Both the position numbers and the translations under genes were made by a program. Shown here piece by piece: positions 7,890-16,162 of a DNA stretch of 64,000 bases; position 1 is the first letter of the stretch, and every line of letters starts with the position of its first letter. Source of the stretch: Arenibacter sp040216555 (GTDB taxonomy: Bacteria; Bacteroidota; Bacteroidia; Flavobacteriales; Flavobacteriaceae); contig JAVJOW010000009.1 in assembly GCA_040216555.1 (NCBI GenBank), positions 248,001 to 312,000 of the forward strand. Direction: 5' to 3'. The notes under the pieces were generated by a model. It worked only from the letters and a program-made list of their open reading frames with translations. It was not told the origin of the DNA and searched no databases.

Positions 7890-9059
7890 ATGAAGAAGAA
7901 ATTTAAATTTGAAACGGAAGCAATACGCACCCAAACGGAACGCACCCAATTTTTGGAGCATTCTACTCCGATGTACCTAACATCGAGTTTTATTTTCGAG
8001 GATGCTGAAGATATGCGAGCCTCCTTCGCGGAAGAAAAGGAAAGAAATATATATTCAAGGTATAGCAATCCCAATTCTTCCGAGTTTATAGAAAAGGTTT
8101 GCAAGATGGAAGGGGCCGAAGATGGTTTTGCCTTTGCCTCGGGTATGGCGGCCGTGTTTTCAACTTTTGCTGCTCTGTTGGACAGTGGGGATCACATTAT
8201 TTCTTCTAGAAGTATATTTGGGTCTACCCATAGTTTGTTTACTCAGTTTTTTCCAAAATGGGATGTTTCAACCAGCTATTTTAAGATAGATGAACTGGAT
8301 AAATTGGAGGAATTGCTCACACCAAATACTAAAATTATCTATGCGGAAACTCCTACCAATCCTGGAGTGGATGTTTTGGACCTTGAGGAATTGGGCAAGT
8401 TTGCCAAAAAACACAATTTAATTTATATCATAGATAATTGTTTTGCTTCCCCTTATTTGCAGCAACCTATTAAGTATGGGGCCGATTTGGTTATCCATTC
8501 TGGAACAAAATTAATGGACGGTCAAGGAAGGGTGTTGGCAGGTATTACAGTGGGCAGTAAGGCTTTGATAGATAAAGTATATCGTTTTTCCCGGATTACA
8601 GGACCTTCTTTATCGCCTTTTAATGCTTGGGTGATATCCAAAAGTTTGGAAACTTTGGCGCTGCGCGTAGATAAACATTGTGACAATGCACTAAAACTGG
8701 CCGAATTCTTGGAAGGTCACCCTCTGGTGAATTGGGTAAAATATCCCTTTTTGAAATCGCATCCTAAATACGAAGTGGCCAAGAAACAGATGAAGGCAGG
8801 GGGTTGCGTCGTGGCTTTTGAAGTAAAGGGAGGGGTTGAAGCCGGACAAAAATTCTTCAACGCTATAAAAATGTTGTCCTTGTCCGCTAATTTGGGGGAC
8901 TCAAGAAGTATAGTCACACACCCAGCGTCTACCACGCACAGTAAATTGTCCGTGGAGGAAAGATTGGCATCTGGAATTACAGATGGTATGGTGCGGGTTT
9001 CGGTGGGCTTGGAGCATATAGATGATATCATAGCAGATATTGAACAAGCGCTGGGATAA
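7890..9059 (+). CDS. metZ: O-succinylhomoserine/O-acylhomoserine sulfhydrylase (trans-sulfuration PLP enzyme)
   Basis: A 389-residue PLP enzyme of the Cys/Met metabolism family. Motifs: YSRYSNPNSSEFIEKVCKMEGAE near the start, FASGMAAVFSTFAALL, AETPTNPGVDVLDLEE, IIDNCFASPYLQQP, and the PLP lysine in HSGTKLMDGQGRVLAG. The SGTK...QGR wording and the length match MetZ rather than cystathionine gamma-synthase or beta-lyase. Together with MetY this is a second sulfhydrylase in the same locus; which acyl-homoserine each prefers cannot be read from sequence. Start: ATG AAG AAG AAA, first ATG after the repeat block. Confidence 0.85.
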   Translation: MKKKFKFETEAIRTQTERTQFLEHSTPMYLTSSFIFEDAEDMRASFAEEKERNIYSRYSNPNSSEFIEKVCKMEGAEDGFAFASGMAAVFSTFAALLDSGDHIISSRSIFGSTHSLFTQFFPKWDVSTSYFKIDELDKLEELLTPNTKIIYAETPTNPGVDVLDLEELGKFAKKHNLIYIIDNCFASPYLQQPIKYGADLVIHSGTKLMDGQGRVLAGITVGSKALIDKVYRFSRITGPSLSPFNAWVISKSLETLALRVDKHCDNALKLAEFLEGHPLVNWVKYPFLKSHPKYEVAKKQMKAGGCVVAFEVKGGVEAGQKFFNAIKMLSLSANLGDSRSIVTHPASTTHSKLSVEERLASGITDGMVRVSVGLEHIDDIIADIEQALG

Positions 9060-9154
9060 GCGGTGTTTTATATATCTCTTGGTTGTGCCAGACCTGTTTT
9101 TGTAAAATTGAGCCGGGCCATATTGGGAATGTTAATTTTCCTTATCTTCGCTGC

Positions 9155-9565
9155 ATGCTTTCCAAAAAAACAAAATACGGATTAAAGGCACTAACCTTCT
9201 TGGCGGCTCAAAAAGGACGCGCTCCTGTGCAGATTTCTGAAATAGCCAAACACGAGAACATTTCCCAAAAGTTTCTGGAGAGTATACTTCTCACGTTGAG
9301 AAAAACAGGACTTCTAGGTTCCAAAAAAGGAAAGGGTGGAGGCTATTACCTTATTAAAGAACCCAAGGATATACCGATGACCACTGTCATGAGGGTGTTG
9401 GAAGGTCCTATAGCTATGGTGCCCTGTGTAAGTTTAAACTTCTACGAGAAATGTGAGGATTGTCCCGACGAGGCCAGCTGTTCTGTGCATAAATTAATGC
9501 TACAGGTCAGGGACAGTACCCTGGAGGTCTTCCGAAACAATACCCTGGCCGATCTAGTGCCTTAA
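9155..9565 (+). CDS. Rrf2 family transcriptional regulator with a four-cysteine cluster
   Basis: A 136-residue winged-helix regulator starting MLSKKTKYGLKAL; an upstream in-frame ATG at 9083 would add 24 unrelated residues. Rrf2 signature parts are ISEIAKHENISQKFLESILLTLRKTGLL and SKKGKGGGYYL. The C-terminal half has Cys at about 91, 100, 103 and 109 (CVSLNFYEKCEDCPDEASC), arranged like the Fe-S ligands of IscR/NsrR-type members. It stands just upstream of the sulfate-reduction operon and two matching operator-like sites, so control of that operon in response to cysteine, sulfide or Fe-S status is a reasonable inference. Confidence 0.85.
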   Translation: MLSKKTKYGLKALTFLAAQKGRAPVQISEIAKHENISQKFLESILLTLRKTGLLGSKKGKGGGYYLIKEPKDIPMTTVMRVLEGPIAMVPCVSLNFYEKCEDCPDEASCSVHKLMLQVRDSTLEVFRNNTLADLVP

Positions 9566-9647
9566 GGGTTTAAGACTACCGTCATAACTGTTAATTCTAT
9601 TCCAAAGCATTAATTATCTTTAAATTTTAAGGAGATTTTTTATTAAT

Positions 9648-9667
9648 CTACTAAATTTATAGGGTAA
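9648..9667 (+). promoter_or_regulatory. operator-like site 1 upstream of the cys operon
   Basis: CTACTAAATTTATAGGGTAA shares 17 of 20 bases with the second site 80 bases downstream. It is partly dyad-symmetric (CTA...TAG). It is the natural candidate for binding by the Rrf2 protein encoded immediately upstream. Confidence 0.55.
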
Positions 9668-9713
9668 GTTGAATTTTAACTTTATTTTTTTATTGTGGTT
9701 TGCAAATTATTTC

Positions 9714-9721
9714 TATTTTTG
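9714..9721 (+). promoter_or_regulatory. -7 promoter element of the sulfate-assimilation operon
   Basis: TATTTTTG fits TAnnTTTG. The best -33 candidate is the weak TATTG at 9691-9695, 18 bases upstream. The transcript would start close to 9728, inside operator-like site 2. Confidence 0.5.
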
Positions 9722-9727
9722 CTTACT

Positions 9728-9747
9728 CTATTAAATCGATAGGGTAA
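9728..9747 (+). promoter_or_regulatory. operator-like site 2, overlapping the predicted transcription start of the cys operon
   Basis: CTATTAAATCGATAGGGTAA; with three more bases upstream it becomes the dyad ACTCTAT-N7-ATAGGGT (six of seven positions pair). It is nearly identical to site 1. A repressor bound here would block transcription directly, while site 1 would allow a second dimer or looping. Confidence 0.6.
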
Positions 9748-9768
9748 TAAATTTAAGTTTTTTGTCGT

Positions 9769-10038
9769 ATGATTGCTGAACAATTAATTGCAAATAATAA
9801 TTCAAGTACTGTAACTAAAAGCTATAAGGCGGATAAGTCTTCCGAAAATCCTAAAAGGAGTATTGCCAAATCTATTAGTTGGAGAATTATTGGAACCTTG
9901 GACACCATTCTTATTTCTTGGATCGTAACCGGGACATTGTCAGTTGCATTTTCAATAGGAGTAGTAGAGTTGTTTACCAAGATGTTGTTGTATTTCTTTC
10001 ATGAAAGAATCTGGAACAAGATTAGTTGGGGAAAGTAA
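9769..10038 (+). CDS. DUF2061 small membrane protein, first gene of the sulfate-assimilation operon
   Basis: An 89-residue protein with an N-terminal polar stretch of about 30 residues, then RSIAKSISWRIIGTLDTILISWIVTGT, a typical DUF2061 opening, and two hydrophobic segments (about 37-57 and 58-78) ending in FFHERIWNKISWG. The function of DUF2061 proteins is unknown; they are predicted inner-membrane proteins and in Bacteroidota are often found with sulfate reduction genes. The gap to cysH is 37 bases, so co-transcription is likely. A role in sulfate or sulfite movement can be imagined but nothing in the sequence shows it. Confidence 0.8.
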   Translation: MIAEQLIANNNSSTVTKSYKADKSSENPKRSIAKSISWRIIGTLDTILISWIVTGTLSVAFSIGVVELFTKMLLYFFHERIWNKISWGK

Positions 10039-10075
10039 TACGGCAAAATTCAAATAAATTAAAGAATTTAGGACA

Positions 10076-10699
10076 ATGGCATATACAGAGGAACAAATAC
10101 ACAAATTGAACCAACAATTTAAAGGTATACCACCTGAAGAAATAATTTCTTGGGCAATACAGTCGGCCGAGAAGCCTTTGGTAACCACAAATTTCCGTCC
10201 ATATGAAGTGGCTATTTTACATGCAGTGACGGATGTTTCCCCTCATATACCTGTTGTTTGGTGCGATACGGGTTATAATACGCCCAATACCTACAAACAT
10301 GCCGAAGAGTTAATTGCAAGATTGCATTTGAATGTAAAATTATATGTACCCAAACAGACTTCCTCCCATAGGGATGCTATCATGGGGATTCCTGGGATAG
10401 ATGATCCCAGGCATCAGCTTTTTACGGAGCAGGTAAAGTTGGAGCCGTTTAGAAGGGCCATGGAGGAGCATAAGCCAGATGTTTGGTTTACAAACCTAAG
10501 ACAAGGTCAAACAGCGTTAAGGGATTCTTTGGATATTTTAAGTTTAAGTAGGGACGGGGTTTTGAAGGTGAGTCCTTTTTACCATTATAATGATAGTCAG
10601 TTGGACGCTTATCTCAAGGATAGGAATTTGCCCAATGAACATAAATATTTTGATCCCACAAAGGTTTTGGAAAACCGGGAATGTGGATTGCATACCTAA
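10076..10699 (+). CDS. cysH: phosphoadenylyl-sulfate (or adenylyl-sulfate) reductase, cluster-free type
   Basis: Reduces activated sulfate to sulfite with thioredoxin or glutaredoxin electrons. The 207-residue product has the PP-loop fold features of the family (TTNFRPYEVAILH, VVWCDTGYNTPNTY, WFTNLRQGQTALRDSLDIL) and ends in ECGLHT with the catalytic Cys near residue 203. The CC...CxxC ligands of the 4Fe-4S APS reductases are absent, which points to the PAPS-using class. However, no APS kinase (CysC) is encoded in this operon or fused to CysN, so the true substrate is open. Confidence 0.88.
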   Translation: MAYTEEQIHKLNQQFKGIPPEEIISWAIQSAEKPLVTTNFRPYEVAILHAVTDVSPHIPVVWCDTGYNTPNTYKHAEELIARLHLNVKLYVPKQTSSHRDAIMGIPGIDDPRHQLFTEQVKLEPFRRAMEEHKPDVWFTNLRQGQTALRDSLDILSLSRDGVLKVSPFYHYNDSQLDAYLKDRNLPNEHKYFDPTKVLENRECGLHT

Positions 10700-10763
10700 G
10701 AAAGGAATATTAACAATTGGTGAATGATTCCTATATGGGAAGCCAATTTAATACAGAATTATC

Positions 10764-11720
10764 GTGAGCATTGTAGAATCAGAATTGGAAACATTAGTAG
10801 GCGTGAACGAATCGAATGAATTGGAAGTATTGAACAATAATGCTTTGGAGAACGAAGCTATTTATATTTTAAGGGAAGTTGCGGCGCAGTTTGAAAAGCC
10901 AGTGTTGCTTTTTTCCGGAGGTAAGGATTCCATTACTTTGGTGAGATTGGCACAGAAGGCCTTTTTTCCGGCTAAGATACCCTTCCCTTTAATGCATATA
11001 GATACAGGGCATAATTTTCCGGAGACCATTGCCTTTAGGGATAAATTGGTCAAGGAATTGGGAGTGGAGTTAATTGTTCGTAATGTTCAGGATTCCATAG
11101 ATCAAGGCAAAGTTATTGAGGAAACGGGCAAATACTCCAGTAGGAATATGCTGCAGACCACCACCTTGTTGGATGCTATCGAGGAATTTAAGTTTGATGC
11201 CTGTATTGGTGGAGCAAGAAGGGATGAGGAAAAGGCACGTGCCAAAGAACGTATCTTCTCCGTTCGTGACGATTTTGGCCAGTGGGACGAAAAAAACCAG
11301 CGTCCAGAATTGTTCGACATGTTGAACGGTCAGATTGAATTGGGACAGAATGTAAGGGTTTTTCCAATAAGTAACTGGACGGAATTGGATGTTTGGAGCT
11401 ATATCCAAAAAGAGGACATAGAAATACCTTCCATCTATTTTGCCCACAAGAGAAAGATATTCCTTAGGGACGGATTTATATGGTCGGCAGAAGATGATGT
11501 GGTTTTCCGTGCCGAAGATGAAAAAGTGGAAGAGCGTATGGTTCGTTTTAGAACTGTAGGGGATATGAGTTGTACCTCGGCGGTACTTTCACATGCAGAT
11601 ACCATTGAAAAGGTAGTAGGAGAAATTAGGGAATCCAAGATTTCCGAAAGGGGAGCAAGGATAGACGATAAGCGTTCCGAAGCCGCAATGGAGAAAAGAA
11701 AACAACAAGGATACTTTTAA
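10764..11720 (+). CDS. cysD: sulfate adenylyltransferase subunit 2 (ATP sulfurylase, PP-loop subunit)
   Basis: Catalytic half of the CysDN ATP sulfurylase, which forms APS from sulfate and ATP. Motifs: SGGKDS PP-loop at about 51-56, FPLMHIDTGHNFPET, CIGGARRDEEKARAKERIFS, NWTELDVWSYI. The length of 318 is about 16 more than E. coli CysD, because of an N-terminal extension rich in Glu and Asn. The start is GTG at 10764; no ATG occurs before the PP-loop in this frame, so a non-ATG start is needed. cysN follows 76 bases downstream. Confidence 0.92.
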   Translation: MSIVESELETLVGVNESNELEVLNNNALENEAIYILREVAAQFEKPVLLFSGGKDSITLVRLAQKAFFPAKIPFPLMHIDTGHNFPETIAFRDKLVKELGVELIVRNVQDSIDQGKVIEETGKYSSRNMLQTTTLLDAIEEFKFDACIGGARRDEEKARAKERIFSVRDDFGQWDEKNQRPELFDMLNGQIELGQNVRVFPISNWTELDVWSYIQKEDIEIPSIYFAHKRKIFLRDGFIWSAEDDVVFRAEDEKVEERMVRFRTVGDMSCTSAVLSHADTIEKVVGEIRESKISERGARIDDKRSEAAMEKRKQQGYF

Positions 11721-11796
11721 AGCCGGCATTTGAAGCAGGTTGACAATTAAAATAAATGTCAACAAAATCCAAAGCCCAATACAAAATACAAAAGAA

Positions 11797-13044
11797 ATGG
11801 AAGTACTAAAAATAGCAACAGCAGGAAGTGTAGATGACGGTAAAAGTACCTTGATCGGAAGATTGTTGTACGATACCAAATCGTTGACCGATGATAAGTT
11901 GGAAGCCATTGAAAAAACATCAAAGCAAAAGGGCTATGACTATCTGGATTTCTCTTTGGCCACAGATGGTTTGGTAGCGGAAAGGGAACAGGGAATTACT
12001 ATAGATGTGGCACATATCTATTTCTCCACGCCCAATAAGAGTTATATTATTGCGGATACTCCCGGACACGTGGAGTATACCCGTAACATGGTTACCGGTG
12101 CCTCTACTTCACAAGCGGCCATTATATTGATCGACGCTAGAAAAGGAGTGATAGAGCAGACCAATAGACACTTTTTTATCAATAATTTATTGAGGATCAA
12201 AGATGTTATCGTAGCCATAAATAAAATGGACTTGGTCGACTTTTCGGAGGAAAGATATAATGAGATCAAGTCCGATTTTGAGCAATTGATGAGCAAGCGT
12301 GATTACCAGGATCAGAAAATTACATTTATCCCGGTAAGTGCACTTAAAGGAGACAATGTGGTAAACAGGTCGGAAAAAATGGCTTGGTATAAAGGGCAGA
12401 CCTTACTGGAGCATTTTGAGGCATTGGATAGAAAGGATATCTACAACGTAGGTACCCCAAGATTCCCGGTTCAGTATGTGATACGACCCAAAACCGATGA
12501 GTTCCACGATTTTAGGGGATTTGCCGGAAAGGTATATGGCGGTGAACTAAGTGTTGGGGATGAAGTAGTGGTACTGCCATCTATGACCAGATCCAAGATC
12601 AAGGAAATTTATTTTTACGATAAGAAGTATAAAACAGCAACCAGACGTTCCTCAGTGACCATTACTTTGGAAGATGAGATTAATGTGAGTAGGGGGGATA
12701 TGTTGGTGAAGGCAGGTGACTTGCCTACTATCGACAAGCAATTTACCGCTACTGTTTCATGGATGGATTCCCAAAAATTGACCGTGGGAGGTAAATATGT
12801 AGTGCAACATGGTGTAAATAAGGTTTTGGCCAAGGTCGAGAACATTCACCATAAGATTCATCCGGATTACTCTGGCATAGATACATCAATCACTGCTTTG
12901 GGAATGAACGATATTGCACAGGTTACTTTTAGACTGAACAAGCCTATTTTTTATGATTCCTTCAAGAATCACAGAACCAATGGCTCTTTTATCCTAATAG
13001 ATAATCAAACCAATACAACGGCCGGGGTTGGGTTTATAAATTAA
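11797..13044 (+). CDS. cysN: sulfate adenylyltransferase subunit 1 (GTPase subunit)
   Basis: Elongation-factor-like GTPase that drives the CysD reaction. Motifs: AGSVDDGKSTLIGRLLYD (P-loop), EREQGITIDVAH (switch I), DTPGHVEYTRNM (G3), NKMD (G4). The 415-residue product ends in its beta-barrel domains with no APS kinase (CysC) domain attached. The ATG at 11797 (MEVLKIATAG) is preferred over an in-frame TTG at 11740, which would add 19 residues of AT-rich leader translation. Confidence 0.92.
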   Translation: MEVLKIATAGSVDDGKSTLIGRLLYDTKSLTDDKLEAIEKTSKQKGYDYLDFSLATDGLVAEREQGITIDVAHIYFSTPNKSYIIADTPGHVEYTRNMVTGASTSQAAIILIDARKGVIEQTNRHFFINNLLRIKDVIVAINKMDLVDFSEERYNEIKSDFEQLMSKRDYQDQKITFIPVSALKGDNVVNRSEKMAWYKGQTLLEHFEALDRKDIYNVGTPRFPVQYVIRPKTDEFHDFRGFAGKVYGGELSVGDEVVVLPSMTRSKIKEIYFYDKKYKTATRRSSVTITLEDEINVSRGDMLVKAGDLPTIDKQFTATVSWMDSQKLTVGGKYVVQHGVNKVLAKVENIHHKIHPDYSGIDTSITALGMNDIAQVTFRLNKPIFYDSFKNHRTNGSFILIDNQTNTTAGVGFIN

Positions 13045-13087
13045 TCCTGCTTCCAGCCCCAAGGGGATGGAGTTGTTGTCAATTTAA

Positions 13088-13108
13088 CCTATTAATCCTA
13101 TGGGATAA
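13088..13108 (+). promoter_or_regulatory. possible third Rrf2-type operator ahead of the sulfite reductase gene
   Basis: CCTATTAATCCTATGGGATAA resembles the two operator-like sites upstream of the operon (CTATTAA....ATrGGrTAA with a one-base gap). The match is clearly weaker and the region is AT-rich, so it may be chance. It lies in the 113-base gap between cysN and the sulfite reductase gene. Confidence 0.25.
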
Positions 13109-13157
13109 AGGTTTTAAAAGAATTTAATAATCATTTTGAATAAAAAATATAAGTAGC

Positions 13158-15248
13158 ATGCGGACTTTCAGAACAGAAGTGGAAAACCCGGTTGTAGAAC
13201 AGGACATCATAGCATTGGAAGCTAAGATCCGTGAATTTCAAGGCGGTAATTTGGACGAGGAGAAATTCCGTAGCCTTAGGTTGGCCAGGGGAATTTACGG
13301 GCAAAGACAACCTGGGGTCCAAATGATTCGTATAAAGCTGCCCTATGGGAAGGTTAGCTCCCAACAGCTTAGGAGGATTTGTGATGTTTCGGAGGAATAT
13401 TCTACCGGTCGACTTCATATTACCACCCGTCAGGACATTCAGATACATTATGTGGATATCAACCGTACACCGGAATTATGGGCACAGTTGGAACAGGATG
13501 ATATTACTATTAGGGAGGCCTGTGGAAATACGGTTCGTAACGTAACGGCCAGTGAAACTGCCGGTATAGATATAAAGGAACCTTTTGATGTTTCTCCATA
13601 TGCACATGCACTTTTTCAATACTTTTTAAGAAACCCTATAAGTCAGGAGATGGGTAGGAAGTTTAAAGTTTCCTTTTCTGCCTCGGATGAGGATACAGGT
13701 CTTTCCTACATGCACGATCTTGGCTTTATTGCCAAGATTGAAAATGGAGTAAGAGGCTTTAAGGTGCTTTTGGGTGGTGGATTGGGATCGCAGCCCCGCC
13801 ATGCTGATGTAATCTACTCTTTTCTTCCTACAGACCAGATTATTCCTTTGATGGAAGGTGTGGTACGTGTTTTTGACCGTTTTGGAGAAAGAAAAAGTAG
13901 GGCAAAGGCAAGAATGAAATTCTTAATTAAAGATATTGGCCTGGACGGATTTAAGCAATTGTTGGAAGAGGAGAAATTGGCAATACCTGTCCAAACATAT
14001 GCAATAGATGCAGATGCCTATCCAAAAGTAAATATTGCGGAGAATGATGCTCCTGAAGTAACTATTAAGAATCAAAAGGCATTTGAAAAATGGAAGGCCA
14101 CAAACTTGGTTCCCCAAAAACAACAGGGATATGTTGCTATTGGAATAAAAGTACTATTGGGGGATTTTTATATTGAAAAGGCTAGACAATTGGCTGATTT
14201 GGTGGAAAAATATGCTGCAAGTGAAATTCGGTTGAGCCTGCGCCAAAATATATTGATTCCTTACGTTAAGGAATCCTTGGTGCCCTTCTTTTATCAGGAA
14301 TTGGAAAAACTGGGATTCGCTGAAGTTGGATACCATACGGCATTGGACATTACTGCCTGCCCTGGTACGGATACCTGTAATTTGGGTATTGCCAGTAGTA
14401 CAGGGATTGCTGATGAATTGGAAAGGGTTATCAAGGCCGAATACCCACATTATATAGATAACCCGGATGTGGTTATTAAAATAAGTGGATGTATGAATGC
14501 CTGTGGCCAGCACAATATGGCCAATATTGGTTTTCAGGGAATGTCCGTGAGAACAAAGGATAAGTTGGTGGCCCCTGCACTTCAAGTGCTTTTGGGAGGC
14601 GGTAATTTAGGTGATGGAAATGGCCGCTTTGCAGATAAGGTTATTAAGATACCTAGTAAGAGGGGACCAGAATCTTTGAGACTTATTTTAAATGATTACG
14701 ATGCAAACGGCAACGGAAAACCTTTTGTTGAATATTATGAGGAAAAGGGACAAATGTATTTCTATGATTTTCTAAAGCCTTTGTCAGATGTGGATAACCT
14801 AACCGCATCCGATTTTATTGATTGGGGGACTTCTGAAAAATATGAACAGGCCATTGGTATAGGAGAATGTGCCGGGGTGGTAATCGATTTAATAGCTACT
14901 CTGTTGTTTGACAGTGAGGAAAAGATTGAAACGGCAAAACTGAATTTAGAAGAGCAGAAATGGGCAGCCAGCATCTATCATTCCTATTCATCAATGGTAA
15001 ATACGGCCAAGGCTTTATTGACTGCCGAAAATACCAAGGTAAATACCCATATCAGTATCATAAAGGATTTTGATGAGTTGTTTGTGGCGTCCGGTAAATT
15101 TAATTTGGATCGAAGCTTTGAGAAAATGGTACTTCAATTAAATCAGAATGCCCCTACCGAAGCTTTTGCAAAAGCTTATTTAAAAGATGCCGAAGAGTTT
15201 TTGGCCAATGTAGAGGCTTATAGAAAATTAGAATTGACAAACGTATAA
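13158..15248 (+). CDS. assimilatory sulfite reductase, siroheme/4Fe-4S type, with C-terminal HEPN-like domain
   Basis: A 696-residue protein. The first 560 residues follow the ferredoxin-type sulfite/nitrite reductase plan: a duplicated ferredoxin-like half (RLARGIYGQRQPGVQMIRIKLPYG, STGRLHITTRQDIQIHYV) and the 4Fe-4S/siroheme ligands ACPGTDTC (Cys 401, 407) and GCMNACGQH (Cys 445, 449). The last 120 residues (SIYHSYSSMVNTAKALLTAE...THISIIKDFDELFVASGKF) look like a HEPN helical bundle without the usual RNase R-x4-6-H motif. Context (cysHDN, SUMT, FNR) favours sulfite over nitrite. Electrons probably come from ferredoxin. The fused tail's role is unknown. Confidence 0.88.
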   Translation: MRTFRTEVENPVVEQDIIALEAKIREFQGGNLDEEKFRSLRLARGIYGQRQPGVQMIRIKLPYGKVSSQQLRRICDVSEEYSTGRLHITTRQDIQIHYVDINRTPELWAQLEQDDITIREACGNTVRNVTASETAGIDIKEPFDVSPYAHALFQYFLRNPISQEMGRKFKVSFSASDEDTGLSYMHDLGFIAKIENGVRGFKVLLGGGLGSQPRHADVIYSFLPTDQIIPLMEGVVRVFDRFGERKSRAKARMKFLIKDIGLDGFKQLLEEEKLAIPVQTYAIDADAYPKVNIAENDAPEVTIKNQKAFEKWKATNLVPQKQQGYVAIGIKVLLGDFYIEKARQLADLVEKYAASEIRLSLRQNILIPYVKESLVPFFYQELEKLGFAEVGYHTALDITACPGTDTCNLGIASSTGIADELERVIKAEYPHYIDNPDVVIKISGCMNACGQHNMANIGFQGMSVRTKDKLVAPALQVLLGGGNLGDGNGRFADKVIKIPSKRGPESLRLILNDYDANGNGKPFVEYYEEKGQMYFYDFLKPLSDVDNLTASDFIDWGTSEKYEQAIGIGECAGVVIDLIATLLFDSEEKIETAKLNLEEQKWAASIYHSYSSMVNTAKALLTAENTKVNTHISIIKDFDELFVASGKFNLDRSFEKMVLQLNQNAPTEAFAKAYLKDAEEFLANVEAYRKLELTNV

Positions 15249-15250
15249 CA

Positions 15251-16084
15251 ATGATTAATAAGGTAAATGATATTCACGTTGATGCCACAGTGGTAATTCC
15301 TGATTCCAATCAGGAATCCATGAGCCATGGACAGTTAACCGTAGTAGGTGCTGGACCAGGCGATGTGGAGCTGATAACGCTAAAGGCCATAAAGGCCTTG
15401 CAGGCGGCAGACGTGGTACTGTACGACGCCCTTGTGGACGTAGCCTTATTGGAGTATGCGCCTAATGCCGAACATATTTTTGTTGGGAAGAGGAAAGGAT
15501 GCTACGCTTATCAGCAAGAGCAGATAAACGATCTTATTGTTAGCAGGGCCAAAACCCATGGGCATGTAGTCCGATTAAAAGGCGGGGATCCCTTTGTTTT
15601 TGGTAGAGGAGCAGAAGAAATGGAATATGCGGCCAGTAAAGGTATAAAAGTGGCCATGGTGCCCGGAATTTCTTCTTCAGTTGCCGTACCGGCATCCCAA
15701 AACATCCCAGTCACCAAAAGGGGTGCGGCGGAAAGTTTTTGGGTGATTACCGGGACCACTAAAGATCATAAATTATCTTCTGATGTAGCTTTAGCAGCCC
15801 AATCCAATGCCACCATAGTCATATTGATGGGGATGGGAAAACTAGCGGAGATAGTTGATCTATTTAAGCAGGAAGGTAAGGCGGATATGCCCATTGCGAT
15901 TATTCAAAATGGTACTCGCGAAGATGAAAAGTTGGGTATAGGTACCATAAGTACCATAGAGCAAATAGTGGTCCAGTGCCAATTGAGCAACCCCGCTATT
16001 ATTGTTGTAGGAGAAGTTGTTAATCACAGATCGGCGGTATTGAATTATGCCGAGACATTACAGGTACACCAGGAGGTGTTATAA
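15251..16084 (+). CDS. cobA: uroporphyrinogen-III C-methyltransferase (SUMT)
   Basis: Methylates uroporphyrinogen III twice with SAM to precorrin-2, the route to siroheme needed by the sulfite reductase directly upstream (gap of two bases, so translational coupling is likely). Motifs: VVGAGPGDVELITLKAI (SAM-binding), YDALVD, VGKRKG, VRLKGGDPFVFGRGAEE, VPGISSSVAVPA, ITGTTK. The length of 277 includes about 23 residues before an internal ATG (15320, MSHGQLTV). The longer start is kept because of the tight junction. The chelatase/dehydrogenase steps of siroheme synthesis are not in the window. Confidence 0.92.
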   Translation: MINKVNDIHVDATVVIPDSNQESMSHGQLTVVGAGPGDVELITLKAIKALQAADVVLYDALVDVALLEYAPNAEHIFVGKRKGCYAYQQEQINDLIVSRAKTHGHVVRLKGGDPFVFGRGAEEMEYAASKGIKVAMVPGISSSVAVPASQNIPVTKRGAAESFWVITGTTKDHKLSSDVALAAQSNATIVILMGMGKLAEIVDLFKQEGKADMPIAIIQNGTREDEKLGIGTISTIEQIVVQCQLSNPAIIVVGEVVNHRSAVLNYAETLQVHQEVL

Positions 16085-16105
16085 ATAATAATGAAAAGTA
16101 CCTAT

Positions 16106-16119
16106 CTAAACTAGTTTAG
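16106..16119. promoter_or_regulatory. perfect 14-bp palindrome upstream of the FNR-like gene
   Basis: CTAAACTAGTTTAG is its own reverse complement and lies 44 bases before the ATG, in the gap after the SUMT gene. It could be an operator for separate control of the flavoprotein, or chance in AT-rich DNA. Confidence 0.3.
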
Positions 16120-16162
16120 GAGTCAAGGGTGCAATTATAAATTAGGAATTAATCAAAGTAGT

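Noticed and set aside
13158..15248. Nitrite reductase instead of sulfite reductase
   Set aside because: The ligand motifs fit both, but the gene sits between cysN and the siroheme gene in a sulfate operon and no nitrate genes are near.
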